A stretch of DNA of 64,000 bases from Priestia iocasae (GTDB lineage: Bacteria; Bacillota; Bacilli; Bacillales; Bacillaceae_H): NCBI RefSeq assembly GCF_016909075.1, contig NZ_JAFBFC010000001.1, positions 558,001 to 622,000 on the forward strand, read 5' to 3'. Positions 8,588 to 17,174 of this stretch are shown here, piece after piece. The notes under the pieces were generated by a model that worked only from the letters and a program-made list of their open reading frames with translations, was not told where the DNA came from and searched no databases. Each line of letters starts with the position of its first letter. Position 1 is the first letter of the stretch. A program made the translations under genes and the position numbers.

Positions 8588-8974
8588 TTGCATTGGAGGG
8601 ATGTAACGATTCATTCGTAAAATCCCTATTAAATGTTGATAAAACAATTCATTTTCTGGAAAAGTTGTAGATGGTTTAACATCAAGTGTAATGATTTCTT
8701 TGTTTAGTGACTGTGCAACGTTTTTAAATAACTGGATACGTTTACTATCTTTCCCTTCTAAAAGGGTAATTCCTTCTCTACAAATGTATAAAGGTTGAAA
8801 ATCTCCTTCAAGAGTTGGATGGAGGATAACGACAAAGGAAGCGACGGCTTTTTCATTTTTAATTGTTTGAAGCATAACTAAATGAGAAAGTCGATGAGCG
8901 TTATTTTGGGCAATTTCGAAAAGCTCGTAAATGTCGGAGTATCCTTCTCCTAACTCAATAAAGCGTTGGATCAT
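8585..8974 (-). CDS. Conserved hypothetical protein (DUF7147-like)
   Basis: A 129-residue cytosolic protein with no visible membrane segment or catalytic motif; the sequence suggests an alpha/beta fold (HLVMLQTIKNEKAVASFVVILHP, PLYICREGITLLEG). I believe it belongs to a small Bacillus family found between ylbG and ylbH, but this assignment is tentative. Older annotations sometimes label such proteins methylthioribose kinase, and no kinase motif is seen. AGGAGG sits 7 bases before ATG 8974. The csfG-like RNA ends about 64 bases upstream on the same strand. Confidence 0.7.
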   Translation of the reverse strand: MIQRFIELGEGYSDIYELFEIAQNNAHRLSHLVMLQTIKNEKAVASFVVILHPTLEGDFQPLYICREGITLLEGKDSKRIQLFKNVAQSLNKEIITLDVKPSTTFPENELFYQHLIGILRMNRYIPPMQ

Positions 8975-9037
8975 ATAAAAGCCTCCTGCAGTATGTATTC
9001 AATCCTACTGTATCATTGAATATTAGAAGAGTAAACA

Positions 9038-9213
9038 TAAAAAAACCCTGCAATCTTTCGATGCAGGGCCCTTCCACCTTTGATTTTATTCAATCTTCAT
9101 TAAATAAAATCAAATTAAGAAGGCAAAGGGAGAGGAGAAACCGGAGGAAGAACTTATGGGGAAACGTAAGTCTTCTCCGCGGTTGGCAACAACATCTATT
9201 CGATGATGTTGTT
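9038..9213 (-). ncRNA. csfG: csfG-like sporulation small RNA (ylbG-rsmD intergenic; overlaps the 'ylbH leader' position)
   Basis: A discrete minus-strand RNA of about 175 bases is predicted. Its 5' hairpin is AACAACATC/GATGTTGTT (9213-9205 with 9196-9188). A strong central stem closes with AACCG/CGGTT (9139-9143 with 9180-9184). A third stem pairs TTTGATTTTATT (9080-9091) with its complement just downstream. The RNA ends in stem CCCTGCA/TGCAGGG (9046-9052, 9062-9068) with a U run on the minus strand. A SigF/SigG-like promoter lies right upstream. From memory, csfG of B. subtilis is a forespore RNA in this same intergenic region. No protein is encoded. Confidence 0.75.
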
Positions 9214-9219
9214 ACTATC

Positions 9220-9249
9220 CATTATGTCCTTTGCAAATGTTTCTATACA
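9220..9249 (-). promoter_or_regulatory. Predicted SigG/SigF-type promoter for the csfG-like RNA
   Basis: On the minus strand TGTATA (9249-9244) and CATAATG (9226-9220) are 17 bases apart, close to the SigG consensus TGnATA-N17/18-CATACTA. The predicted start, about 9213, coincides with the first base of the 5' hairpin. Confidence 0.55.
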
Positions 9250-9365
9250 TAGGATTAAAAAAAAGATTGCTGTACACGATAAATAATGAAAATTTATAGT
9301 CTTAGTAAATTGTTTTATGTTAGGATAATGAAGAACTAGTAGTAAAAGGTAAGGTAGTGATAGTG

Positions 9366-9929
9366 ATGAGAGTAGTATCAGGTAGCGTAAAAGGGAGAAT
9401 GCTTAAAGCGGTTCCAGGTGTTACAACGCGCCCCACAACGGATAAAGTAAAAGAAGCTATTTTTAATATGATAGGACCTTATTTTGATGAAGGTCTAGCA
9501 TTAGATTTATTTGCAGGTAGCGGAGGATTAGGTATTGAGGCACTAAGCAGAGGGATGCAAAAAGCCATTTTTGTAGATAGAGATGGAAAAGCAATTCAAA
9601 CGATTAAGAGTAATTTAGAGTCGTGTGGATTCGAAAATCAAGCTGAAGTATATCGTAATGATGCAGATCGAGCATTAAAAGCCATTATCAAGCGTGATAT
9701 GCAGTTAGATTTAATTTTATTAGATCCACCATATAAAGCACAAAAACTGAAAGCGCTTATCGAACTGATTAGTGAGCACCATCTTTTGTCTAAAACAGGA
9801 GTAATTGTTGCAGAACATTCACACGACGTTGTTTTACCTGAGCAAATTGGCTTGTTTGAAAAAGTAAAAGGGGAAACATACGGAATTATTGCAGTGTGCA
9901 TTTATAAGTATAAGGATGACTCTTTGTAA
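9366..9929 (+). CDS. rsmD: 16S rRNA (guanine966-N2)-methyltransferase RsmD
   Basis: The 187-residue SAM-dependent enzyme (YlbH) methylating G966 of 16S rRNA during 30S assembly. The SAM-binding loop LDLFAGSGGLGIEALSRG and the catalytic DPPY motif (DLILLDPPY) are visible. ATG 9366 gives the family N-terminus MRVVSGSVKGR and follows AAGGTAGTG; in-frame GTG starts at 9357 and 9363 are less likely. It is followed 66 bases on by coaD, as in most Bacillus. Confidence 0.95.
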   Translation: MRVVSGSVKGRMLKAVPGVTTRPTTDKVKEAIFNMIGPYFDEGLALDLFAGSGGLGIEALSRGMQKAIFVDRDGKAIQTIKSNLESCGFENQAEVYRNDADRALKAIIKRDMQLDLILLDPPYKAQKLKALIELISEHHLLSKTGVIVAEHSHDVVLPEQIGLFEKVKGETYGIIAVCIYKYKDDSL

Positions 9930-9983
9930 GAGGACAGTAAGGTGTTTTATACATAAAAAGAAAAGTTGATATTTAGTGAGTAG

Positions 9984-10484
<501 letters not shown>

Positions 10485-10604
10485 AACAGTTAGTGAATGT
10501 CCTTAAGTTAAAAAGTGAATGGTGCTTATATTTTATGTAAGCGCGGCTGTCAAAATCCTAAAGTCAATATTAGTATTGTGTTTAAATGACGGTTCAGTTT
10601 ACGT

Positions 10605-10657
10605 GAGGGTATCTTAAAAGGAATGGTTTGCCCTTTTGAGATACCCTCATATTTTTT
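10605..10657. terminator. Convergent terminator between coaD and ylbJ
   Basis: The arms are 10605-10621 (starting GAGGGTATCTTAAAAGG) and 10632-10648, with one mismatch, followed by T6 on the + strand. It separates convergent genes. Confidence 0.85.
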
Positions 10658-10658
10658 A

Positions 10659-11879
10659 TCAAAGAGCATGCCATCTTGAATGACGAATATAGATGTAAAT
10701 ACATATAGAAACGATGGTTACAATAGGACCATAACGGAAACAGAAGAAGAGATAGTCATTTACCCATTCATAAGAAGTGTATGAAGAGAAGACAGGTGCT
10801 ACTTCGCTGTTATAATGAGATGTCTTTAAATAATGGCTCAACGGATTCCATATTAACAATGCGATAATAACAGAAAAGAATCCATGGAGTATTCGAGCAA
10901 TAAAAAATGGGTAGAAGCGAATATCTGTTTCAGCTAGTATGCTAGCCACTTGAGCTTGTACGGAAAAGCCACTAAAAGCAAGAATAAAACTAACAATTAA
11001 CACTTGATGAAGTAATGAGGCCTCATTCGTTTGGCTTGTTAACTGACTGCCAAGCGTAATCTCAAAAAGTCCTGAAATAAACGGCAAACTTAATTCCTTC
11101 GTTACTTGTACAAGAGCGAACAAATAAGACACAAAATGACTAAAAATTAAGCTTATATTCATTAAATAAAGCAGCTTGTTTAAGACGGAAAATAAAATAA
11201 TAAAGCCACCAATCATTAATAGCGTTTGAATCGAAGAGGTAACAGCATCACCTAACAACTTTCCAATGGGTCTGTTATCTTTTAGTCGTGTATGATGCAT
11301 TTCTTGAAAGGCATATCGTAAAGATGCTTTCTGTACGGTTTGTTCTTCAGTTGATTCTGAAGAAGCTGAGCCGTGAAATCTCATCACTAAACCAACACAA
11401 ATGTTTCCTAAGTAATGAGCAAGTGCTAAAATGATACCAATTTGAGGCATGTTAAAAAAACCAACAGCAATTGCACCAAAAATAAAAATAGGGTTTGAGG
11501 AGTTGGTAAAAGAAACAAGACGCTCTGCCTCGATTCGTTTTAAGTGCTTTTTGACTCTTAAGTCAGCTGTTAACTTAGCTCCAGCGGGAAAACCAGAAGC
11601 CATTCCCATAGCAAGTACAAAAGCACCTGAACCTGGAACTCGGAATAATGGTCTCATTAATGGCTCTAATAATACGCCGATAAAACGAACAATCCCAAAA
11701 CCAATTAACATTTCTGAAATGATAAAGAATGGTAATAAAGAGGGAAATACCACGGTCCACCACATGCTTAGTCCACGGGTGGATGCTTCAAGTGCCTCTT
11801 TAGGGTAAATCATTAAAGTAAGGGCTAAAGCAGTTGCAGCTAATGCTAATATAAACGTCTTGACAACCGACTTACTCAA
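10659..11879 (-). CDS. ylbJ: Sporulation integral membrane protein YlbJ
   Basis: A 406-residue membrane protein with about eight hydrophobic segments and the family block GSGAFVLAMGMASGFPAGAK near residues 84-103. In B. subtilis ylbJ is a SigE-dependent mother-cell gene needed for proper spore cortex. TTG 11879 follows AAGGAGATG. A good SigE promoter match lies upstream (11907-11935), supporting sporulation control here. Confidence 0.92.
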   Translation of the reverse strand: MSKSVVKTFILALAATALALTLMIYPKEALEASTRGLSMWWTVVFPSLLPFFIISEMLIGFGIVRFIGVLLEPLMRPLFRVPGSGAFVLAMGMASGFPAGAKLTADLRVKKHLKRIEAERLVSFTNSSNPIFIFGAIAVGFFNMPQIGIILALAHYLGNICVGLVMRFHGSASSESTEEQTVQKASLRYAFQEMHHTRLKDNRPIGKLLGDAVTSSIQTLLMIGGFIILFSVLNKLLYLMNISLIFSHFVSYLFALVQVTKELSLPFISGLFEITLGSQLTSQTNEASLLHQVLIVSFILAFSGFSVQAQVASILAETDIRFYPFFIARILHGFFSVIIALLIWNPLSHYLKTSHYNSEVAPVFSSYTSYEWVNDYLFFCFRYGPIVTIVSICIYIYIRHSRWHAL

Positions 11880-11906
11880 ATTCTCATCTCCTTATGCGAG
11901 TATTTC

Positions 11907-11935
11907 ACCTTATGTATAAATGCGTAGCGATTTGA
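11907..11935 (-). promoter_or_regulatory. Predicted SigE promoter of ylbJ
   Basis: On the minus strand TCAAATC (-35, 5 of 7 against KMATATT) is separated by 14 bases from CATAAGGT (-10, full match to CATAnnnT). It lies 28 bases upstream of the ylbJ start codon, as expected for a mother-cell gene. Confidence 0.55.
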
Positions 11936-12061
11936 AAAATGATAAAATTACTAAAGAATCCATCATAAATGAGGTTGTACATACCCTATATATCAATATA
12001 CGAGTCTAGGTTATTGGTTTAGACCATTTAATTGAGTTTCTTAACAGAGGAGGCTAGTCAA

Positions 12062-12856
12062 TTGACGGATCCTAGAGTAGGGATAGCACTTGGTTCAGGA
12101 GGAGCACGGGGATTTGCCCATTTAGGTGTGATGAAAGTATTACAAGAAGAGAACATTCCAATTGACTATATTGCAGGCAGTAGCATGGGAGCACTTGTTG
12201 CTGCTTTCTATGCAACAGGACTTGAATTGGAGCTTTTGTATAAAATTGCGCATGCATTTAAGCGTAAATATTATTTAGATTTTACGGTTCCAAAAATGGG
12301 CTTTATCGTAGGGAATCGGATTAAGGAGCTTGTTCGTACATTTACACGAGGAAAAAATATTGAAGAATTAGATATTCCAATTGCCATTGTAACAACAGAT
12401 TTGAAAACAGGTGAAAAAATTGTTTTTAAATCTGGACCTGTAGCCGAAGCGGTAAGAGCGAGTATTTCAATTCCTGGCATTTTTGTCCCTGAGCAATGGA
12501 ATGGGAGGTTACTAGTAGACGGAGGAGTGGTAGATCGTATCCCAGTCTCCGTTGTAAAAGATATGGGTGCTGACATTGTTGTTGGAGTCGATGTATCACG
12601 TGTAAAAGTTGATGCTGAAGTGGGATCCATTTTCGATGTTATTCTACAGAGCTTAGATATTTTACAAGATGAGCTTGTGAAAAACCGTGAAATCGCATCA
12701 GATGTCATGATTAGACCGCATGTTGAAATGTTTAGTTCAAGAGCATTCACCAATATAAAAGAAATGATTTCAATAGGGGAAGAAGAAGCTTACAAACAAG
12801 TGCCTAAAATTAAAGAGGCGATTGAGAAGTGGAAGGAGAACAATGATGAAGTCTAA
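12062..12856 (+). CDS. ylbK: Patatin-like phospholipase family protein YlbK
   Basis: A 264-residue patatin/NTE-family serine hydrolase. It shows an oxyanion loop GSGGARGFAHLG near the N-terminus, nucleophile elbow G39-S-S41-M-G43, and catalytic Asp in the DGGVVD segment. The substrate is unknown; family members hydrolyse lipid esters. TTG 12062 is favoured over TTG 12032 because AGAGGAGG (12046-12053) is 8 bases upstream. It overlaps the start of ylbL, so the two are probably translationally coupled. Confidence 0.92.
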   Translation: MTDPRVGIALGSGGARGFAHLGVMKVLQEENIPIDYIAGSSMGALVAAFYATGLELELLYKIAHAFKRKYYLDFTVPKMGFIVGNRIKELVRTFTRGKNIEELDIPIAIVTTDLKTGEKIVFKSGPVAEAVRASISIPGIFVPEQWNGRLLVDGGVVDRIPVSVVKDMGADIVVGVDVSRVKVDAEVGSIFDVILQSLDILQDELVKNREIASDVMIRPHVEMFSSRAFTNIKEMISIGEEEAYKQVPKIKEAIEKWKENNDEV

Positions 12857-13865
12857 ATCATATATACTTGTATTTTTATGTGGCGTGCTGCTAGCAGGAG
12901 GGGTAACATTTTTTCCGCTTCCATATTACATTACAAAACCGGGGATGGCTCAAGAGCTAGCCCCTATCGTTCAAGTAGACGGTGGATATAAAGAAGAGGG
13001 CTCGTTCATGCTAACGACCGTTCGAATGGGAAAAGCTACTCCTCTTTCTTATGTGTTAGCGCAGGTTCAAGACTTTCAACATATTTATCCAGAAAAAGAG
13101 ATTTTGCAAGAGGGAGAGACGGATAAAGAGTATACATACAGACAGCTACATATGATGGAAACATCAAAAGAATCAGCTATTTCTGTAGCATACAAAAAGG
13201 CGGGGAAAAAAATATCTTTTGTGAACCATGGAGTGTACGTCATGGGTGTAGTGAAAAATATGCCTGCTGAAAATAAACTAGAAGTAGGGGATCGAATTGT
13301 CAAAGTGGATGATTATGAAATAAAAGAAGATCAAGATCTCATTTCTTACGTTTCAAAGAAAAAAGAAGGAGATTCTGTGACGATTACATTTGATAGAGAA
13401 GGCAAAAAACAAATAGAGACACTCGGTGTTGAAGCTTTTCCTGGACAAGAGAAGAGAGTAGGTCTAGGTATTTCATTAATCACGGATCGGGAATTAATGG
13501 TGAAACCTGATATTCAAATGGAGACCGATAAAATTGGAGGTCCTTCGGCTGGGTTAATGTTTTCGTTAGAAATTTATAACCAGCTTGTTAAACAAGATAT
13601 GACAGGTGGGTATGAAATTGCAGGAACAGGAACATTAGATGATCAGGGGAAAGTAGGTAGAATTGGTGGCATTCAACAAAAAGTAGTAGCGGCAGATCAG
13701 TCAGGTGCAGACATATTTTTCGCTCCAAATGAAGAAGGAGATGAAAATTCTAATTACAACGAGGCAGTGAAAGCTGGTAAGGAAATTAAAACAAAAATGA
13801 AGATTGTACCTGTTGATACGTTTGATGACGCTGTCAGTTATTTAGAAACATTAACTAAAAAATAA
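12846..13865 (+). CDS. ylbL: PDZ-containing Lon-like membrane protease YlbL
   Basis: A 339-residue SepM-type protease: one N-terminal membrane anchor (about 5-22), a PDZ domain (about 110-195), and a Lon-type Ser/Lys catalytic domain. The catalytic pair is Ser234 in GGPSAGLMF and Lys279 in GGIQQKVVAA. In B. subtilis YlbL with Lon degrades the SOS division inhibitor YneA. GGAAGGAG (12831-12838) serves ATG 12846 (ATG 12843 is possible), inside the ylbK end. Confidence 0.92.
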   Translation: MKSKSYILVFLCGVLLAGGVTFFPLPYYITKPGMAQELAPIVQVDGGYKEEGSFMLTTVRMGKATPLSYVLAQVQDFQHIYPEKEILQEGETDKEYTYRQLHMMETSKESAISVAYKKAGKKISFVNHGVYVMGVVKNMPAENKLEVGDRIVKVDDYEIKEDQDLISYVSKKKEGDSVTITFDREGKKQIETLGVEAFPGQEKRVGLGISLITDRELMVKPDIQMETDKIGGPSAGLMFSLEIYNQLVKQDMTGGYEIAGTGTLDDQGKVGRIGGIQQKVVAADQSGADIFFAPNEEGDENSNYNEAVKAGKEIKTKMKIVPVDTFDDAVSYLETLTKK

Positions 13866-13870
13866 AAGTG

Positions 13871-13925
13871 GACCGTCAATGAAAATTCAGCCATATGAAG
13901 AATTTTCATTGACGGTCTTCTTTCT
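13871..13925 (+). terminator. Terminator after ylbL (repeat copy A)
   Basis: The 18-base arms 13871-13888 and 13900-13917 (starting GACCGTCAATGAAAATTC) are perfect. The sequence is clearly related to the terminator at 17780-17832. A T-rich tail follows. Confidence 0.85.
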
Positions 13926-13984
13926 ATAAAAACAAATACAGTCAATCTTTCAACGTTTATAACAAAACCTCTAAATGAGAATTA

Positions 13985-15205
13985 TTAAGAATATAAGATA
14001 GGTGGTGTGTTATATTCTTTTAACATTAGTTCTGTTCGATGAGGTTCTTGTAAAATCATGCTATAGCTATTTGTTGCTTTTATATCAAGAGCAATTGAAG
14101 GAATATTGCTCTTTGAAACGGTAGAAACGATAGGAATATCAACTTTCTTTTTTACATTTTTTAAATAAGTGCGTCCTAGTTGAGACATTCCTAATACTCG
14201 AATGTAAGGTGCAACACTATCATGCGTAAATGCCATTTGTTCTTTTGTGGTATGTGTGAGAATATGAGTACAAATACGCTGTAGACGTGACCATGTATAA
14301 CGCTTTGTTTTTACTTTTTCAATAAAACTATAAAAAGAAGGCGCTTCTTTTATGTAATCCAAAAGTCTGTATTCAATGCCTTCTTCTACCTCGTACACCT
14401 CTTGTAGTTGATTGGGAGTCATTGTTAATAACTTATATTTGAGAAAAGAAAAATAGTTTTCCCAATCATGAAAACAACCATATGTTTGAACGTATTCTTG
14501 TAGAAGAGACAAAGTAAAGTGTGGAACGTGGTTTGCGATGTCTGTGATACATTTAGAGCCAGAAAATAAGGCTTTTCGAATACTTGTAGCGCTAGCAATG
14601 GATGTGTCTGAAAGTTCAGTATCGTGATACTGAGATTGAATTCGAGTAATCGTATGTGGTTTAATAGATGCATGCAAGTTGTTTATTGCTTTTACATAAC
14701 TAAGCCCAAGAATATTATTTGGCTGAGATAAATTAAGGGATACTTCTTTTTCTTGCAAAATGGTTTGTAGGGCTAGAGAAGAAGCTTTAGGATAACTAAA
14801 TCCTTGTTGCATCGCTTTTTTAATAAGAAGTGACAATTCTGATTTATGCTGTTGTGAAAAAGATGCAGTTTGAATAAATTCATCAATATGACCATTTTCA
14901 CTACCAAAGCACAGAGCTTCGACATGTAGCGCTTGTAAAATGGATACAGCCCCTTTTGCAAATGTATCAGCTTGCTGAGTAGAAAAAGCATAGGGTAACT
15001 CGATAACGAGATCTGCGCCCCCTTTTAAGGCCATAGCTGTTCGAGTCCATTTCGATATAAGAGCTGGTTCGCCTCTTTGTAGAAAATGACCACTCATGAC
15101 AGCAACAATGCAGTCAGAATGGGTTTGTTTTTTTGCTTCATTCATGTGATAATAGTGACCATTATGAAATGGGTTATATTCAACAATAATACCTGCAGCT
15201 TGCAT
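13985..15205 (-). CDS. tmcAL: tRNA(Met) cytidine acetate ligase TmcAL (YlbM)
   Basis: A 406-residue nucleotidyltransferase-like enzyme that makes N4-acetylcytidine at the wobble base of elongator tRNA-Met from acetate and ATP. The N-terminal signature GIIVEYNPFHNGHYYH contains the HxGH nucleotide-binding motif. ATG 15205 is chosen over the longer frame from 15316 because AAAGGAG (15218-15212) sits 6 bases before it and the family begins M-x-A-x-GIIVEYNP. It is divergent from ylbN. Confidence 0.92.
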   Translation of the reverse strand: MQAAGIIVEYNPFHNGHYYHMNEAKKQTHSDCIVAVMSGHFLQRGEPALISKWTRTAMALKGGADLVIELPYAFSTQQADTFAKGAVSILQALHVEALCFGSENGHIDEFIQTASFSQQHKSELSLLIKKAMQQGFSYPKASSLALQTILQEKEVSLNLSQPNNILGLSYVKAINNLHASIKPHTITRIQSQYHDTELSDTSIASATSIRKALFSGSKCITDIANHVPHFTLSLLQEYVQTYGCFHDWENYFSFLKYKLLTMTPNQLQEVYEVEEGIEYRLLDYIKEAPSFYSFIEKVKTKRYTWSRLQRICTHILTHTTKEQMAFTHDSVAPYIRVLGMSQLGRTYLKNVKKKVDIPIVSTVSKSNIPSIALDIKATNSYSMILQEPHRTELMLKEYNTPPILYS

Positions 15206-15309
15206 AATAACTCCTTTTATAGCGAACTTGTATTTTGTACATTGTTTTAAAACTTTATGAGATGGATAAATGAGTAATAATAAGTCCATTATAGTGTAAA
15301 GAAAAAATA

Positions 15310-15338
15310 TTGACAAATAATCTTGTGAAAGCTATAAT
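15310..15338 (+). promoter_or_regulatory. SigA promoter of ylbN-rpmF
   Basis: A consensus housekeeping promoter: TTGACA (15310-15315), exactly 17 bases, TATAAT (15333-15338). It is 29 bases before the ylbN start and should give strong constitutive expression of ylbN and ribosomal protein L32. Confidence 0.9.
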
Positions 15339-15366
15339 TACTTTTGTTGCCTTGAGGTGATAGACA

Positions 15367-15885
15367 ATGAAATGGACAGTACATCAGTTGTATCAGTTAC
15401 AGCATAAAGGATTAAAGTTAGATGAACAAATAAGCGGCGAAGAATTTAAGGATGTAGATCCGCAAATTCGCAAGATGTCACCTGTGCATGTGCAAGGTAG
15501 AGCTGATATTAGTTCCTCTAAAGTAACGTTTCATTTAAAAGTTAGTGGTGAGATGACATTACCATGTTCTCGAACACTAGTTGATGTTCGTTATCCGTTT
15601 AATGTAGAAGTAACTGAAACATTTCTGTTAAAAGCAACGACTGATTATGAAGAAAATGAAGATGTACAATTTGTAGAAGGCGAAATAATTGACTTAATGC
15701 CAATTATTAAAGAATTAATCCTTCTCGAAATTCCTCTACAAGTGTTCGCTGATGAAGGCGATCAACAAGAGGGTGCACCGCAATCAGGTAAAGATTGGGA
15801 AGTTGTATCAGAAGAAGATCAACAGAACAAAATTGATCCACGATTAGCGGGGCTTCAAGAGTTCTTTAAAAACAAAGAAAAATAA
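15367..15885 (+). CDS. ylbN: DUF177/YceD-family protein YlbN
   Basis: A 172-residue cytosolic protein of the YceD family, nearly always encoded directly before rpmF. In other bacteria YceD proteins have been linked to 23S rRNA or ribosome biogenesis; the exact role in Bacillus is not settled. The conserved core with CSRTLVDVRYPF (near residue 72) is visible, and the tail is acidic. GAGGTGA precedes the ATG, and a consensus promoter lies just upstream. Confidence 0.9.
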   Translation: MKWTVHQLYQLQHKGLKLDEQISGEEFKDVDPQIRKMSPVHVQGRADISSSKVTFHLKVSGEMTLPCSRTLVDVRYPFNVEVTETFLLKATTDYEENEDVQFVEGEIIDLMPIIKELILLEIPLQVFADEGDQQEGAPQSGKDWEVVSEEDQQNKIDPRLAGLQEFFKNKEK

Positions 15886-15892
15886 ACATTGC

Positions 15893-15917
15893 GAAGATCC
15901 GGCGTTATCCGGCCTTC
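15893..15917 (+). other. Small hairpin between ylbN and rpmF
   Basis: GAAG...CCGG pairs with CCGG...CTTC in an 8-base-pair stem with a 2-base bulge and a 6-base loop. It has no T run, so it is unlikely to terminate; it may be an mRNA processing or stability element in the ylbN-rpmF transcript. Confidence 0.4.
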
Positions 15918-15953
15918 ATATGATTATTAATACCTTTTAAGGAGGTGGGAATA

Positions 15954-16127
15954 ATGGCTGTACCTTTTAGAAGAACATCTAAAACTAGAAAAAGATTGCG
16001 TCGTACGCACTTCAAATTACAAGTTCCTGGTATGGTAGAATGCCCAAATTGTGGTGACATGAAGCTATCACACCGCGTATGTAAGTCTTGCGGAACTTAT
16101 AAAGGAAAAGAAGTAGTAAGCAAATAA
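15954..16127 (+). CDS. rpmF: 50S ribosomal protein L32
   Basis: A 57-residue L32 starting [20 protein letters not shown]. It is the zinc-ribbon (Cys+) type, with CPNC and CKSC pairs. ATG 15954 follows a full AAGGAGGTG (15939-15947). The stop codon lies inside a large palindrome that forms the terminator. Confidence 0.98.
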   Translation: MAVPFRRTSKTRKRLRRTHFKLQVPGMVECPNCGDMKLSHRVCKSCGTYKGKEVVSK

Positions 16128-16180
16128 TGACCATAACAAAAAGCCTTCCAAATGGAAGGCTTTTTGTTATGGTCATTATT
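16123..16180. terminator. 27-base-pair perfect palindrome/terminator after rpmF
   Basis: The arms 16123-16149 and 16154-16180 are perfectly complementary around an AAAT loop. The upper half (GCCTTCC/GGAAGGC then T5) is a standard terminator; the lower half extends the stem through the rpmF stop codon. Confidence 0.9.
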
Positions 16181-16241
16181 CGTCACGTGTAGAAGGATTT
16201 CTTTCTGATTTGCAGAAAAAAGTATATAAGGAGGGGTTCTG

Positions 16242-17009
16242 ATGAAAAAGACATTGTTCGATGTTTCAGAAAGTGGAATTGCGACATTTACTATTGACAG
16301 ACCGAATAGAAGAAATGCTATTGATTATGATGTGATGGATAGGTTAAAAGAAGCAATACAAGTTTGTAAAGATAACTCACTAATAAAGGCGCTCATTATT
16401 ACAGGAAGCGGTGACAAAGCTTTTTGTAGTGGTGGAGACCTTGATGTATTTCATTCAATTAAAACAGAACAAGAAGCAGCGATTATGCTTATGAAAATGG
16501 GGAGAATTTTGTATGAACTATTAACGTTAGAAAAGCCAACTGTTGCTGTAATGAATGGAGTTGCGGTAGGAGGAGGTTGTGAGATTGCTGCAGCTTGTGA
16601 TATTCGCATTGGAAGTGAACATAGTCGGATGGGGTTTATTCAAGGCAATCTAGGAATTACAACTGGATGGGGCGGAGGCTCTATTTTGTTTGAAAAACTT
16701 CCTTATAACCAAGCACTGTCAATGTTGCAAACCGCCAAGTTATATTCAGCGCAAGAAGCGAAGGAGTTAGGCTTTCTTCAATACATAGCGTTACATGAAG
16801 AACGGATGGAAAAGGCATATGAAGTGTTAGAAGAAGCTGTACAGAAGCCTTTACAAGTTCTTTCTTCTTATAAACAAATAGTTAAAAGAAAATGGGAACA
16901 AAGTAATCTTTGGGACCGCATAAACGTGGAGATATTAACATGTGCAAAATTATGGGATTCAGAGCCACATCATCAAGCGGTGGAAAAATTTATGACAAAA
17001 AGTAAATGA
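16242..17009 (+). CDS. Enoyl-CoA hydratase/isomerase-family protein, possibly an acyl-CoA decarboxylase
   Basis: A 255-residue crotonase-fold protein. Oxyanion-hole residues are visible in KAFCSGGDLD and GVAVGGGCEIAAACD, the latter with the first catalytic Glu. The second catalytic Glu (the PE of hydratases) is absent: the segment reads FIQGNLGITTGWGG, two residues shorter than in hydratases and more like the ECHDC1 ethylmalonyl-CoA decarboxylase pattern. It may therefore not be a hydratase. AAGGAGGGG precedes ATG 16242. Confidence 0.8.
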   Translation: MKKTLFDVSESGIATFTIDRPNRRNAIDYDVMDRLKEAIQVCKDNSLIKALIITGSGDKAFCSGGDLDVFHSIKTEQEAAIMLMKMGRILYELLTLEKPTVAVMNGVAVGGGCEIAAACDIRIGSEHSRMGFIQGNLGITTGWGGGSILFEKLPYNQALSMLQTAKLYSAQEAKELGFLQYIALHEERMEKAYEVLEEAVQKPLQVLSSYKQIVKRKWEQSNLWDRINVEILTCAKLWDSEPHHQAVEKFMTKSK

Positions 17010-17174
17010 ATCTACTTAGCCATTGCAAAATGTCTAAGAGAAAACATTCACTTTTAATTTGTGCAAGTAGCATTTCTCGTAACGGGTTTAGCTCTCAAAA
17101 CGTCAGTCAAGAATAGTCTATCTTTTCTAGTAGTTGCATACTATGTAACAAAACATGTTAGGAGGGATAGCTAG

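Noticed and set aside
9016-9252. 78-codon + strand frame through the csfG-like RNA
   Set aside because: It runs through several stable hairpins and a terminator; RNA structure explains the sequence better.
12271-12753. 160-codon minus frame inside ylbK
   Set aside because: Ser/Thr-rich shadow opposite a conserved patatin domain, without a ribosome site.
17137-17143. CATACTA as a SigG promoter for ylbO
   Set aside because: The -10 is perfect but no -35 at 17-18 bases; noted only in the gene entry.
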